A stretch of DNA of 64,000 nt from Botryosphaeria dothidea (Eukaryota > Ascomycota > Dothideomycetes > Botryosphaeriales > Botryosphaeriaceae), in contig WWBZ02000051.1 in assembly GCA_011503125.2 (NCBI GenBank), forward strand, positions 2,790,001 to 2,854,000. Reading direction: 5' to 3'. The position numbers and the translations under genes are program-made. The notes under the pieces are model-generated. The model did not search any database. It had not been told where the DNA came from and worked only from the letters and a program-made list of their open reading frames with translations. Of this stretch, positions 32,103-43,049 are shown piece after piece. How positions within the stretch are numbered: position 1 is the stretch's first letter; each line of letters opens with the position of its first letter.

Positions 32103-32576
32103 GATGGAATGACAGATCGCCAAGAAAGCTTAACTATGAAAGAAGAGAGAAAAACTGGGAAAGGCGACGAGGAAAAGGCCAGAAATATGGAGCGGGGGAA
32201 TGTTACATCAACGCGCGACACATGTGCGACCACCTGCTGCGTGAGGAAACGTCTTATCGCATGGATGAATCGTGTGTGTAAGGACTCCCTCATCGCGGAT
32301 CACACACCCTTCTGCAACTGCCGTGGATACTTCCTCTTGACCAATCGCAAGCCTGCCGGATGCCGGGGATTGGAAGCCAGATAAGTGGAAGCTTTATTTT
32401 TATTTGGAAGTGCAGATAGACAGGGATGTGTATGTTATCTTAAGACGGGCTGGACACGCCACGACATGCGCGGTTTTCAAAATGCGTTCATGGAGGGGGT
32501 AATGATTGCATTGAGGGTGGGGCTTGCCTTCTTGATCCAGCTTGGTCTTTCCTGCGGGGTCGAAGCACTTACGAGT
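32103..32576. other. Intergenic, permease 5' / nitrilase 3' flank
   Basis: Contains the permease promoter on the minus strand and the nitrilase 3' flank. A purine-rich region lies at about 32140-32195 (CT-rich on the coding strand), which fits a permease leader. No gene supported. Confidence 0.4.
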
Positions 32577-33590
32577 TCAATCGGTGAAAGATGCCGGATC
32601 TCTACGCGACCTGTCCACCTTCAAATCAAAGATATCAAGCCGTTGATATCCGCCAACGACATCGTGGAACTGCTTTCCTTCGATACACCTTTCAAGGTCC
32701 AGGTCCGCATAGATGATTCCCTCCTCATCCTGCAAGTAATCCTTCTCCTGTCTCTCACCCGCCTTGATCACAAACCCAGTCACCGGGGCGCCCGTAGGAT
32801 CCAAAAACATCGATGCGCCACGGGGGGAGTTTTCGATGACCCTTCGTACGAGTCCGGGATTGCTTGAGGCCGAAACGATTGCGTCCACTCCAACGCTGTC
32901 AAGATACCCGGCGCACAACACACCAAAGCACTTTCCCTCGAAGCAGTGAGCCGCTGCACGGGTCCTGTTGGCGGCCACATTGTCGTAATTGGCCGCGCTG
33001 GACACTGTGGGATCTCGTGTGGGCCATATCGGGGGCCAGGTTGATATGTGGAGTTGTTCGCCCTGGGCCATCAACGAATATCGCGCCAGAGGGTTCGTGT
33101 TTTCGCCACAAATCAGAGCACCCAACTTGCAGGATGCGATGTCGACCACTCTGAGTCCGTGGCCGTCACCCGGGCTCCATGTGAGTTTCTCAAAGAAGGT
33201 AGGCATCATCTTCCGGTGATGGACGAGGATTTCTCCGCTGCCGATGATAAGGTTCGTGTTGAACAATGTGGCGCTGCTGTAGCGGACCTTTTCGGAGATA
33301 CCGACGCTGACGAAGATGTTCTTTTCTTTGGCGACATTGCGAATGGCCTGGATCTCTTCGCCGTCGACGTAGATGGATTCATGGGCCATGCGCGAGAAGA
33401 AGCCGTGGTTGTCTGTGGGCGGGAGCATGGAGCTCCATACGGGAAAGGCAGGGATGTAAGTTTCCGGGAAGATGACCAGCTGCGCTCCACTGCCTGCTGC
33501 TTCGCGGATGAGACTGATGCATTTCTTCGTGGTCTCTGCCGCCGAGAGGACCACGGGCGATGCATGGCATGCTGCAACTCGAATGTTCAT
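32577..33590 (-). CDS. Nitrilase (carbon-nitrogen hydrolase)
   Basis: Hydrolyses nitriles to carboxylic acids and ammonia, or is a close relative such as a cyanide hydratase. An intronless frame of 337 residues, the usual length. The catalytic triad is visible: Glu43 in VIFPETYIP, Lys127 in HHRKMMPTF, and Cys161 in GALICGENTNPLARY, whose CGEN(T/M)N block is typical of true nitrilases. No signal peptide, so cytosolic. It is on the same strand as, and 73 bases downstream of, the alpha/beta hydrolase, and upstream of the permease. Proximity suggests, but does not prove, use of nitriles as a nitrogen source. Substrate not determinable here. Confidence 0.9.
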   Translation of the reverse strand: MNIRVAACHASPVVLSAAETTKKCISLIREAAGSGAQLVIFPETYIPAFPVWSSMLPPTDNHGFFSRMAHESIYVDGEEIQAIRNVAKEKNIFVSVGISEKVRYSSATLFNTNLIIGSGEILVHHRKMMPTFFEKLTWSPGDGHGLRVVDIASCKLGALICGENTNPLARYSLMAQGEQLHISTWPPIWPTRDPTVSSAANYDNVAANRTRAAAHCFEGKCFGVLCAGYLDSVGVDAIVSASSNPGLVRRVIENSPRGASMFLDPTGAPVTGFVIKAGERQEKDYLQDEEGIIYADLDLERCIEGKQFHDVVGGYQRLDIFDLKVDRSRRDPASFTD

Positions 33591-33663
33591 TGTGTGAGGT
33601 TGATGAATGTCAGCACATGTGCGGGGAAGACATTCCTCGGGTGGGCCCCTGATGCCTGGGGTA

Positions 33664-34584
33664 TTAATTGATGTCTATGACCATGCTTTTCAACGTCGAA
33701 ACAACCTCGTCGATCTTGTGCACCGCCAGACTGCAGTGTCCCTCGTCGGGAGACACGCGCAGCTCGGCATCCGGCATCAACTGATGCGCCATCTCCGCCA
33801 TCCGCAACGGGCTGTTCACATCCAACCCGCCATGCCACATGACCAGCCGTCCCTTCTCCAACCTCACATCCTCCAGGCCGAACCCCCACGGGCTCCCGAA
33901 TAGCCGCGACTCCCACGCCGGGCCGCGAGCGCTCTCCCGCAGCGCCTCGCGCGTGCTCGCGATCAGGTTCTGGCTGAACCCGCCAACGTCCTGCTCCCAG
34001 ATCTTCCTGTCCGCCTCTGGCCGTGCCGCGAAGCCTTCGTTCAGCAGCTCGGCCAGCGCCTCCGGGTGCGCGGCATCGCGCGCGGCGACGCCCATCTTCC
34101 AGTCCAGCGCCGTCTGCACCAGTCCCGTCGCCCACGGCGCAAACCACAGCAGCGCCCGCGCGCCCATCATCATGCCCTGCAGGCCCAGCTCCACCGGGTA
34201 CAGCCCGCCGACCAACCCGACGCCCCTCAGCCGCGACGGGGCGAAGGTGAGCGCGCACGCCAGCGCGTAGGGCGTGCCCGCCGACGTGCCGATGACGGCG
34301 AACTCGGCGATCGAGAGGTGGGTGAGCAGCGCCTGCACGTCCTGCGGCCAGTCCAGGATGCGCCGGTCCGTCTGGAAGGTGGACTGTCCCATGCCCGGCC
34401 GGTCCGGGGCGATGATGCGCACGCCGTGGGCGCGGGCGGCCTGGTGGAAGACGGCCGCCTCATGCCGCGAGCCTGGGAAGCCGTGGAAGTAGAGGATGGT
34501 CGGCGAGGCGTCGGGCTGGCCGTAGACGGCGTAGGAGAGCGTGCGGCCGCCGGGGAGGCTCAGGGTGTGCGGGTCGGCGGACAT
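33664..34584 (-). CDS. Alpha/beta-hydrolase fold protein
   Basis: An intronless 306-residue alpha/beta hydrolase. The oxyanion HGFPGSR is at 34-40, RPGMGQST at 62-69, and the nucleophile elbow GTSAG has Ser at about 101. Asp in WHGGLDVNSP and His in DEGHCSL complete the triad, and a cap region rich in Trp/Phe lies between. The frame is open to 34902 upstream, but that part lacks homology-like sequence, so I use the ATG preceding SADPHTLSL. Third codon positions are almost all G or C, clearly richer than nearby genes. That, and the lack of introns, raises bacterial origin as a possibility. It lies 73 bases upstream of the nitrilase on the same strand. Substrate unknown. Confidence 0.82.
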   Translation of the reverse strand: MSADPHTLSLPGGRTLSYAVYGQPDASPTILYFHGFPGSRHEAAVFHQAARAHGVRIIAPDRPGMGQSTFQTDRRILDWPQDVQALLTHLSIAEFAVIGTSAGTPYALACALTFAPSRLRGVGLVGGLYPVELGLQGMMMGARALLWFAPWATGLVQTALDWKMGVAARDAAHPEALAELLNEGFAARPEADRKIWEQDVGGFSQNLIASTREALRESARGPAWESRLFGSPWGFGLEDVRLEKGRLVMWHGGLDVNSPLRMAEMAHQLMPDAELRVSPDEGHCSLAVHKIDEVVSTLKSMVIDIN

Positions 34585-35430
34585 GGTGCTTGCTGGCGCC
34601 GTCCGCCGCGTCCGCCGGCCGTATTTGAGCAGCGCAGGACACGGGCTAGAGTCGCTGCTGCACCCGCGCGAAACACCGCCTGTGTCCAATCTCTCCACCG
34701 CGGCATGGTGTTCGCCCCGGTTTTCAGGCGCCGCGCTTCCCGTTCCGGCAGCGCTTGCGAGCGTCGTTGCAAGAAGGCCGCCGCAATAACGCACCTGCGC
34801 TGCTGTTTCACCTGCTGCACTCAAGCCGAGACCCAAAGCTGGCCAGGAAACGAAACAGATCCAATCAGGGGAGGCGTGTGCCTGCTGCGCATTTCGTGCC
34901 AACGTGTTGTGCCAAGGTGCCGCGTCCCGAGGAAATGAACTCCAAGCAGCCTACACCATGATGGTGCGTCGATGCAAATTCTAAGACCCACGAATTCTGC
35001 CTTCCACTTTCAAGCAAAATCCCGCCCAGCGAGTCCATGCCCCAGTGTATCTTCCCAGCCCATCTTCTCTCTGTCGGCGCCGTTGCCTTCAACGAGCTCC
35101 TCACCCCCAGGTCAACGGCCTTCACACCCACACAACTGCTTTACCTCACCGTGCATATTTTGCAACCTGTCGCCCCAGTGGATCAGCCCATGCTATTCAG
35201 AGGCTTCTCTCTCCATGGCAACTCTCTCAAATGACCTCTTGCAACTCCAGAATTCTTCACGTATTCACCGAATGAGCTTCCAAACTTCATCAACATTTAC
35301 AAAGAAACACGAGGCATTCGTTTCATTGTTTTTCCTTACAACAGCCCCCACCCATTTTCTTTCCCTCCTCTCGACCACCCTTCACTCCAATACACTCCCT
35401 TTCCTGCCACAGTGCTCTTGAATCAGTCCA
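34585..35430. other. Intergenic stretch
   Basis: Upstream flank of the hydrolase, then AT/CT-rich DNA with one long but low-complexity plus-strand frame (34972-35421) that I do not regard as a gene. Confidence 0.4.
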
Positions 35431-35564
35431 GTCCTCCCACTGGAGAGCTCGAAGGCATGAAGGTAGATAAGTCCTCCCATTGGGGAGCTTGAGGTAAGAT
35501 GAGTCCCCACTTGGAGAGCTTGAAAGTAACTTGAAACAAGATGGTCCTCCCACTGGGGAGCTCA
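35431..35564. repeat. Array of four short palindromic repeats (array A)
   Basis: Four copies of a 20-22 base unit start at 35431, 35471, 35503 and 35544, with spacing of 40, 32 and 41 bases. The best copy reads GTCCTCCCATTGGGGAGCTT. CTCCC/GGGAG can form a short stem. The fourth copy overlaps the stop codon of the coiled-coil gene on the other strand. A related array lies at 42.86-42.99 kb. Confidence 0.65.
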
Positions 35565-37716
35565 GTCATCGGCCTCCAAGGCATCAATGAACGCCTGGTC
35601 ATTCATGGAAATGATACCCAGGGTGTCGCAAATTTTGATGATCAGAAAGATAAGGCGGCGAGCTAAGTTATAGTGATCACGCAAGAGCGACTTACTCTTT
35701 GCTGCCTCCTTCTTCCATCTTCGAGAGCATTTCTTATGATGGGCTGTAAAGGGTTCCGCCGTCACAGTGAGATCCTTGATGGTGGCATCCAATTCCCGGT
35801 CTTCTTTTTGAAGGGATCTGTTGTCTTGAATGTTGTTTCTGATGATTTTTTGAATCTTTTCCAAGAGAAGATCATCTCTAAGTTTCTCAGGCCACGTGAT
35901 GAAAGGGGCCTCGTTTGTGGCGGCTGGTAGGAAATTCTTGATGTTCAAAATATTGCATAGTCCGTGGACAAAATCTCGCCGATACTCACACATGATGTCG
36001 ACGCGATGCAGAAGGTCTGTAGTCATTTTTACTTCTTTATGGTACTGAGTGAGCATGGCAGAGTGAAGTGATGCCCAAGAGTCGATATCTTGTAATTCTT
36101 TGATGTTCAATATGTCGGCTTCGGCCGTCTTTCGCTTTGCCGAACTGAGGCTGCTCTTTGTAGCTTTGATCTGGATTTTCAGATCTAAATTCATGTCCCT
36201 GATGGCGTCTTTGAGCTCGTTTGCAGATTGGAGTTGAGCTTGTAGATTGTCTTGCTTTGATTTCATCAGTTCCAGCCTGTGGTCAGTCTTTGCTGTATTG
36301 TATGCCTGACTCTCTAGTTTAGTGCATCGGGAGGTGGAGGTGTTTATGTTAGCTTCTAGTATCTTAATCCTTTCCTGAAGAGATGTAACTCTGTCGTTTG
36401 CAATGTTACTTTCGTTAGTAAGGTCCTCCTCTCTGCGTTTTGCAGTCTGGAGCCTGCTCTTCATATGTTGAAGCTCTTGTTTCTGAACTTCTGTCTCTGC
36501 CATCAAAGCAACGACATTGCTGTTCCCAGCCGGATTGAAAACCTTGCCATCGAGCGCATGGGTGAGCTCTTCGATCTCAGCAGTCTTGATTGAAATTAGT
36601 GCTTTGGCTTTTGAAAGCGCTGAGTCCGCTGCCTGGAGCTGGGTTTTCATCAATTTCAATTTCTGAGATGATTGACTTGAGCGTAGTTCCAGGTTCTGCT
36701 TTTCAAGGCTGAGACATCTCCTTTCCTGTTCAAGCTCATGGATGCGTTGCTCGTATTGGTCTTTGTCGGCTTTTGCCTTCTTTTGGTCCCCCATCAGAGC
36801 AGTGGAATATTCTTCCTGTATTGCTTTGCGGAGCTGAGTTTCCTTCTCTTTCGAATACACCTCCATATCCTTGCTGGTTTGTGCTTGGATTTCCAGTTGA
36901 ATTTTCGCGTGTTCCTGGGATTTGAAGTTCTCCATATCCTGTTTTTGGACTGCGAAAAACTGGACTTTCTCTTGCTCAAGTTCTGCACAGAGCGTTGCCT
37001 TCTTTTGTTTGTACTTCGCTTCCAATTCTGCTGACCTCTGGATTTCTGCTGCATTGGCCATTTGTTTGTCTTGGCCATTCTGGTTTTTGAGTATTCTAAT
37101 TTGATCTCCAAGTTCTGCCTTGTCTGCTGCGCGTTTGCTCTTGTAACGTTCTCTAAATTTTGATTTGAGACTATTACTGTGCGACTCGATGAATGTATTC
37201 TCACTTTCATTCAACAGATCTGTCATGAAAATCAGCGTGCCGCACAAGACAAGTTTGCCATCGAGTGAGTTGAGTCTATTTACCTTGCATGAGATGAATG
37301 GTGGTAGTTACGACTCGATAATGATAGGAATCAGTTCTTGTCTCTGATATTTCCTTCGATGCTTGCTTCAGTTTCCCTTGAAATTGATGAATGTTCTTGA
37401 AAAACTGCAGTGGGTCTGGTTTGTTGGCTTCGTTGTATTCAATGATCGAGGCATTTGCTGGACGTAAAGTGCCTGCCCGAGCGGCCCCGATGCGGTTCAA
37501 CCCCCTAGGGATGTGTTTGTCAAGAGTGGATTGGTTTGCAAATTCAAGCGAAGGTAGTTGATGGAGGTTTGCAGAGTCACGGACGCGACGCGTCGAGGCG
37601 CGAAAACCGCGACAGCCAGGCAACAGCCGTAAGCGAGCGCGCAAACACCACCTGCCTGTAACGTGACCGCGCAACGTCTCAAGTACGCAGCTCGTAAAAT
37701 GCGATCGGAATGACAT
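35562..37716 (-). CDS. Large coiled-coil protein, unknown function
   Basis: Exon 37219-35562 encodes about 550 residues of nearly continuous heptad-rich, Lys/Glu/Gln-rich coiled coil (for example QKQELQHMKSRLQTAKRRE). It ends with a more globular tail (YNLARRLIFLIIKICDTLG) and ALEADD. A GT..AG intron at 37283-37220 joins it in frame to an upstream exon whose last 80 residues look coding (KPDPLQFFKNIHQFQGKLKQ). Together from the ATG at 37716 this gives 696 residues. The first roughly 60 residues are Arg/Cys-rich and may not be coding, so the start is uncertain. AT content is higher than in neighbouring genes. The architecture is like kinesin-tail, golgin or SMC-type coiled coils, but no motor or ATPase motif is visible. 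Confidence 0.55.
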
Positions 37717-37719
37717 AAA

Positions 37720-40700
37720 TCGCACAATTTTCAGTATATTGGATTTGTTGTAAGTGTACGAAAGGCGCGGTAAGTTTGCACGTGCATGTATCCATGATCT
37801 TGAATACAGCATAGGACACGGATGAAAGAGAGCTGGATGTGTAGCATTGAGCGGTGGAAAATTTCTGTCGCCATGTGTTGGCATAGAAATCAATTTTTGC
37901 AAGCTGGGAATATGCTTGATTTGTCCTCGAAGACATTGGAGTTGGCGTGAGGCCCCAAATGCAGCAAGTCGGAAATATTTGTACACTATGCATCGGCGCA
38001 GATAGCAGCAAGTACAGCATTTCAGTACGAATTGTCGAGGGTACAGTAGTTCCGCTTGCCAGTAACTGCATGCGGAAGTCGCCTGCAGCGCCGGGTCCAC
38101 TTGCATGGTGCATGAGCCATGACCAGCCCCATCAGTACGGATCCTTTTTCCGAGCCATGTCCCCCCATGGATTATGCTCCTGGATGCTGAACATGATTGC
38201 AGCTGATGGATCATTGCTGGGACGAAAGCTGCGGGTTGGACGTGGCAGGGCGCCGTGGACTGCGCTGAGTGGTCATCGCTTGGCTGCAAACATACTTGTC
38301 AGACACAAAACAATCGAAGAGAGCAGGTGGGCTGTCTTACAGGTTCAAAAGGCGGACACTTCCATCAGAATGCAGAAGCAATTCGCACCCCTTGATTTAT
38401 GCGTACGATTTGGCTGATATTGGCGGAGAGGTGTTGATGTTGCAGCGAGAAACTGTTGCGGTAGTCGCAGGCAGGGGCTGGTTCCAGGATACCCGATAGG
38501 CAAGACGATGGAGCGCAATGTGGGTGAGTCCACAATAGGTGCATAGCAGAGAGCAAGATGGTGAGTAAGCGAGTGGTCCGTGCGGTGGGGTTCATGCGAA
38601 CTCGCGCGCCCTTGCCGAGACTGCCCTTCGCCGTCTACGCGTTTCTCACACAGCGGCCCGGGTGAGAACGCCGCACAACTCAATCTCGAGCGAAGGAATT
38701 GCATCGAAAGGTATGTTGGTGTCCGGCGGCGATGAATTTCGGCGAGCCTGGGTTTTGCATCGTTATTGCGAGACGCACGGCCATTGTAACGCAGCTGAAC
38801 GCCACCACGGTCGCAATCCACGCAACCATCAACCAGGCCCATGAGATCATCGGCTGTGCAAAAATCCAGCATGAAACTCACGTCTTCTTGATCGATTATG
38901 CAATTTTTTTTCCGGCCTTTTCAATGGTTCCACACTGTGCTCCATCGCCATCGCTGCATGGCCCGCCGTGGCCTCACCTGGATGCTATGGAGTTGCATCA
39001 TCTCTCAGAGATGATGCAGTGGAGTTTGTGTGGTCATGCGCAGCAACTTTCTGGAGAATTCGTCTACAGGAAAGCAGGCAATGCATGGGCATGCTATCCT
39101 TCAGTGGAGTTCAAGAGCAAGCCGCATTCTTTCAAGGGTATTGCGTACAGAAATTCATGGCCCCTCAGCTGAATGGACCAGGTTCATAAGGATGTAGTGA
39201 ATACCTGCGGATATGTTCAGGATTGGTCGGGCCGCACGAACACGGATGCTTGCGCACGGCGAGTTCGTGTGCAAATCGCTCACATTTCCGGCACTTTGGA
39301 ACAGAGCGACTGCCAGCCCAGCCTTACATATCAACTTCTCAATTTTAAGGCAAGGATGGGTGTCCAGTTCGTTTGAATATGGCGCAATTTTCGGTCAAAG
39401 CGAGGATGGCCTGGACCCGGGCAGTGAACACCCTTCGTTCTTACTGTCCTTGGATACCCTGGACATTGCCCGACCCGTACCTGGCCAAAGCGTGTAAGGA
39501 AACTCAGTAAATTCTGTCACTCTTATTTGATTTTTCCAACTCTACAAATGCAGATTTATTTTACCACAAGGAAATTTCCGGCCAAGACGACTTCTTCCGG
39601 CGCACATTCTCCAAAAACAGACATGCCAGTTCAAATTGCAGCCTCAAAACCCTCGATGTCTACTCGTTTGGCAAGAAAAATATCAGTGGGCCCGATTGAC
39701 TTGGGGTCGAAATCTGTGTCAGTGATGGTCGCGTGTTTCTTGCAAGGGGTGAGTGTCACTCCAGCTTGCCGTGGAGGGTTTTCGATCTTTTTCCCGTCAT
39801 ATTGCCCTGTGCGTAAGGCTCCTACCATCCGGGACCTTTGGGCCCCTTGCACCGCTCGCAGCGCAGCGATGGCGTCGGAGGGTCGGCATTGCAGATGCGG
39901 GAGCTTATCCACATCGGGACGGGGGTCTTGGCACCATGAACACCGAGCTTTGTGGTGTTTCCGCGACGCCACGCCCGCCACACGCGTCGTCTCTCACGCA
40001 TATTCGTCTGACTTTTCAGCAAGCACAAACCTGGTCGTGCACCCGTCGAATGCTCAATTCAGCTGTTCACATGCAGCCTGCGACGCTTTAACTTTGAATC
40101 TATCCTGGCGAGAGTGGTTTTGGCTTCGCATCGTCACCGGCCCTCGCACTCACAGGCGTAGCTCACCTTGGCTCCGTCAAAATTGCCACGGCATGCATGC
40201 ACGACATTTTGACGTCTCGCATTCCAGAACTTGCATCCCAGAGCTGTCCGCATGTGCGTTTCTGCTCACTCAACCGCCTGTAGTTGCATCAGCATACTGC
40301 CAAACAGCGTTGGAGAGCACGAAGCGGCAATCGCGGCATGGCTTGCATCGCACATGCCGTTTTATTCAAGTTTGACGCTCAGAGCCAATATTGGTGGTAT
40401 CGCGCCAACATGGTGTTGCATGTACAGCCCCGAGGATTCGCCGCCATGGACCGGAGCGAAACGCCCTTTCGCGTCTCTGGCGTTCTCATCAATGCAGGCT
40501 TCGCGGCACATCGCGCTGCATGACGGAGGTGAGCTACGACTTGCACCCTCATGCGATGTCAATGAAACCCGATCACCGACGCACAATTTTGTGCACCACG
40601 ACTTGAGTTCATGTTCACACTGCCCAGCCTGTGAAATTTTCTCTCAATGGTTTGCGCTCGATCCCAGCTTCCAAGAACATGCAACTGCAACGCCTGAGCA

Positions 40701-41640
40701 TCGTTGCGTCCAGCTGAGACGGCACTGAGTTCTGCCGAACACCTTCACTTGCTTAAGCTCTTCCGCTCTGGACGGTCGCAACGGTTTGTCACGAAACTCT
40801 GACTTTCCAATTGGACGATCAAATCCAGACAAGACGCCGACCTCGGCAACGCTCACACCATGCTGTGGGCACTTTTCGTCCAAAATTGCAGCCATGATCT
40901 ACTTGATGTCACTATCGCCTTCATTCGTGCTTGTTCAAGACTCGTGCCACTCATTCACAGCCAGCATGCTTGCGATTCAGGATCGTGTCAACCAATCGGC
41001 CAGCGCCTACATTTCCTGGACTCACCATTTCTCTTAAACAATGTTGAGGTCTCAGCTTTTCCGTTTTAATCTTGGCTTGAAGTTTGCCCGCCTACGAAAC
41101 CCACGGTCACCGGCTTCATTCTACCCTTAATACATCTGCCCTCAATCTATCGACAAAACTGGCCGTAGAATGTGCTCTTCTACTCGAAATACTAATGGAT
41201 ATCCGTTGTCATTTTTTTTCTGCAGACGCCTGGACTTCATCGTTTCCTTGGGACAAAGCTACACTACTCCGTATACGAGTCGCTCGCGCGAGGTTGACTG
41301 TCTGCTCTTCGTCTTCGCAAAGGCAGCCTGTAAGCTGGCAATATTCTGTCCGTTATGGGCTGTCTTTGAATTTTCGGCTCACTGACAAAATAGTTTGGTG
41401 TCCAGAACATTCGCTGCTGAGCGACACGATCTGTGATAGCACGTCTTCGATGTTGATACCAGCCGGCTGAAAAGAATTATTGTGTCTAATCCAGCTCCAG
41501 CAGCTCTAACTTCGTGTGTGTCAACAACACCAGCCCCAGCAGCTCCATCGACTCCAACAATTAGTTCCATCGGCAGCCCCAGCTCCAAATAAAAAGCTCT
41601 GTCCGCTCCAGTCCCGGCCCCGCGCCCAAGAAGGGCTCAG
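37720..41640. other. Gene-poor stretch, nothing supported
   Basis: Several frames exceed 100 codons on both strands, but they overlap each other, lack motifs and look compositionally random. A minus-strand stretch around 39640-39780 (ITDTDFDPKSIGPTDIFLAK) is the most protein-like, and may be a relic. A Pro/Ala-rich plus-strand frame (TTPAPAAPSTPT) lies at about 41480-41590. Confidence 0.4.
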
Positions 41641-41749
41641 TAATACATCCAGCTGTAAGGTCGCCTTTCCGTGAATTGGTTTGGGCCTGATGATATTTCG
41701 TTTGATTCTTGAGTTCGCCCTGATCGGATGATTTTCCGTTTGTTTGAAC

Positions 41750-42480
41750 TCCCCATCGACGAATGGGATAATACTTTATTTGTGTCTTTGATTCCTTCGC
41801 CGATATGCGGCTCTTTTCTACCTTATCTTCCCTTGATTCTTCCGCTGGCGAGCCGAGTTGTCTATTGTTTCTCCGTTTCGTCCCTCCTGGACCGGATGGC
41901 GTTTTGTTTATGGGCCTCGCGGTCTTCTACTATCTTTCTTCATCGATGGATCTATGCTCTTTTGTTTCCGTAGTCGGTCCGTCGTTGGCCGGATAGTCTT
42001 CTGGTCCTCTGGAAGTCCGTCATCGGTCTGATGATCGATCCTCTGTGTCTTCCGGAGGGTTGTTCTGCTGATGAGTAGTTTTTTCCGATGTCTCTTCGGT
42101 TAATCCGCTGATAAGCGGCTCGTGATCCTCTATCTCTTTGGTTGTTCTATCATCGGCCTGGAGACTTTTGTCTTTTTGGATCTTTCCGCTCTTGAGCGAC
42201 CAATGAGCTTAATGGTTTTCTTTTTTTTTAATTCTTCCACTGGTGGGCGCGGCGGGTTAGTCCGTTGATGAGCGGGATTGTCGCATGTTTCCTTGATTTT
42301 TCCTCTATTAAGTCCGCTGATATGTGGGATTTTTGTGCAACCGGCTTCCGTTCAATGGGCGGCGGCGGAGTGTACTGAGGGTTGTGTTTCCCTATTCTTC
42401 CACTGATGAGCAGAACCGTGGCCTGCTCCTTCGATTTTTCTGTGGGTGAGAAGTTAATTTGGCTGCTGGTGAGCGTGGGG
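41750..42480. repeat. Array of mini-hairpins in T-rich DNA (array C)
   Basis: At least ten short imperfect palindromes recur in pyrimidine-rich DNA, often with 35-65 bases between them. Clear ones are CCCATCGACGAATGGG (about 41752), CCGCTGATAAGCGG (42105-42118, perfect 5-bp stem), TCCGTTGATGAGCGGGA (about 42261) and TCCGCTGATATGTGGGA (about 42313). The common core is (T)CCGCTGATGAGCGG. Period is irregular, so this is an interspersed family more than a clean tandem array. Confidence 0.5.
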
Positions 42481-42863
42481 ATTTTGAATAGCCGCTCGAT
42501 CCCGTAGATGTACATGGCTCTGACGAAGAGGACATCAACGGACGAGTGAAACCTCACAGAGTCTAGTTTTCAAACTATTGTCTTATAGGTCCTCAAACGA
42601 CCTTACGCGATGCGTAATAAGAAGCTGAAGGTATGTCGAGATCAAAGAGGCGATAGCGGGAGTAGGAAGCTTGAGGACTGTAAGAAAATGACAGTAGAAG
42701 TGTTCTTGCGTTACGCGTGGCTCGGATATTATCTTTGAAATTTTGAGGGATGTGATGTTGGAGGTCGCACTCGGAGAAGTTGGATGGAGTTTGGTTAAAG
42801 TTACATTGATTTAAACGTCCGAAAATTCCCTTGCTCTTCTTAGAAACATCGATACATACATAT

Positions 42864-42985
42864 GGACCTTCCTCGAGGGAAGCTTGAAGTTGCATGTCCC
42901 TGTTTAGAGAAGTTTGAAATTGTATGTCCTTGCTCAAAGGAAGCTTGAAATTGTAGGTCCTCCGACAAGGGAAGTTTTGAAGTTT
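42864..42985. repeat. Tandem 31-base palindromic repeat (array B)
   Basis: Four units start near 42865, 42896, 42926 and 42957, a 30-31 base period. Consensus GTCCTtgctcaaaGGAAGC followed by TTGAAATTGTA. Each core has a small dyad such as CTTCC/GGAAG. The pattern GTCCT...GGAGCTTGA is shared with array A at 35.4 kb. The period is not a multiple of three, so coding repeats are unlikely. Confidence 0.65.
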
Positions 42986-43049
42986 TTCGTCCAGCTCTGA
43001 TTGGGGATCAGGTGGAAGTCATCCTTCAACTCTCCATAATAGGCTATGG

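Noticed and set aside
34066..34938. 290-codon plus-strand frame
   Set aside because: It is antisense to the alpha/beta hydrolase, whose catalytic motifs are clear; the antisense frame is open because of the high third-position GC.
37717..38289. 5' extension of the coiled-coil gene's first exon
   Set aside because: The extra 190 residues are Cys/His/Arg-rich and unlike the downstream part; I limited the model to the ATG at 37716.
38345..38881. 178-codon minus-strand frame
   Set aside because: No motif or ordered pattern; overlaps plus-strand frames of similar quality.
39527..40375. 282-codon plus-strand frame
   Set aside because: Cys/His/Arg/Ser-rich chance composition, no motif, no splice structure; competing frames on the other strand look at least as good.
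41379..41588. Pro/Ala-rich frames on both strands
   Set aside because: Low-complexity sequence with no ordered flank; could be a relic but not supportable as a gene.
42593..42937. 114-codon minus-strand frame through array B
   Set aside because: The repeat period (30-31 bases) is not a multiple of three, so the apparent peptide repeats fall out of phase; likely non-coding.
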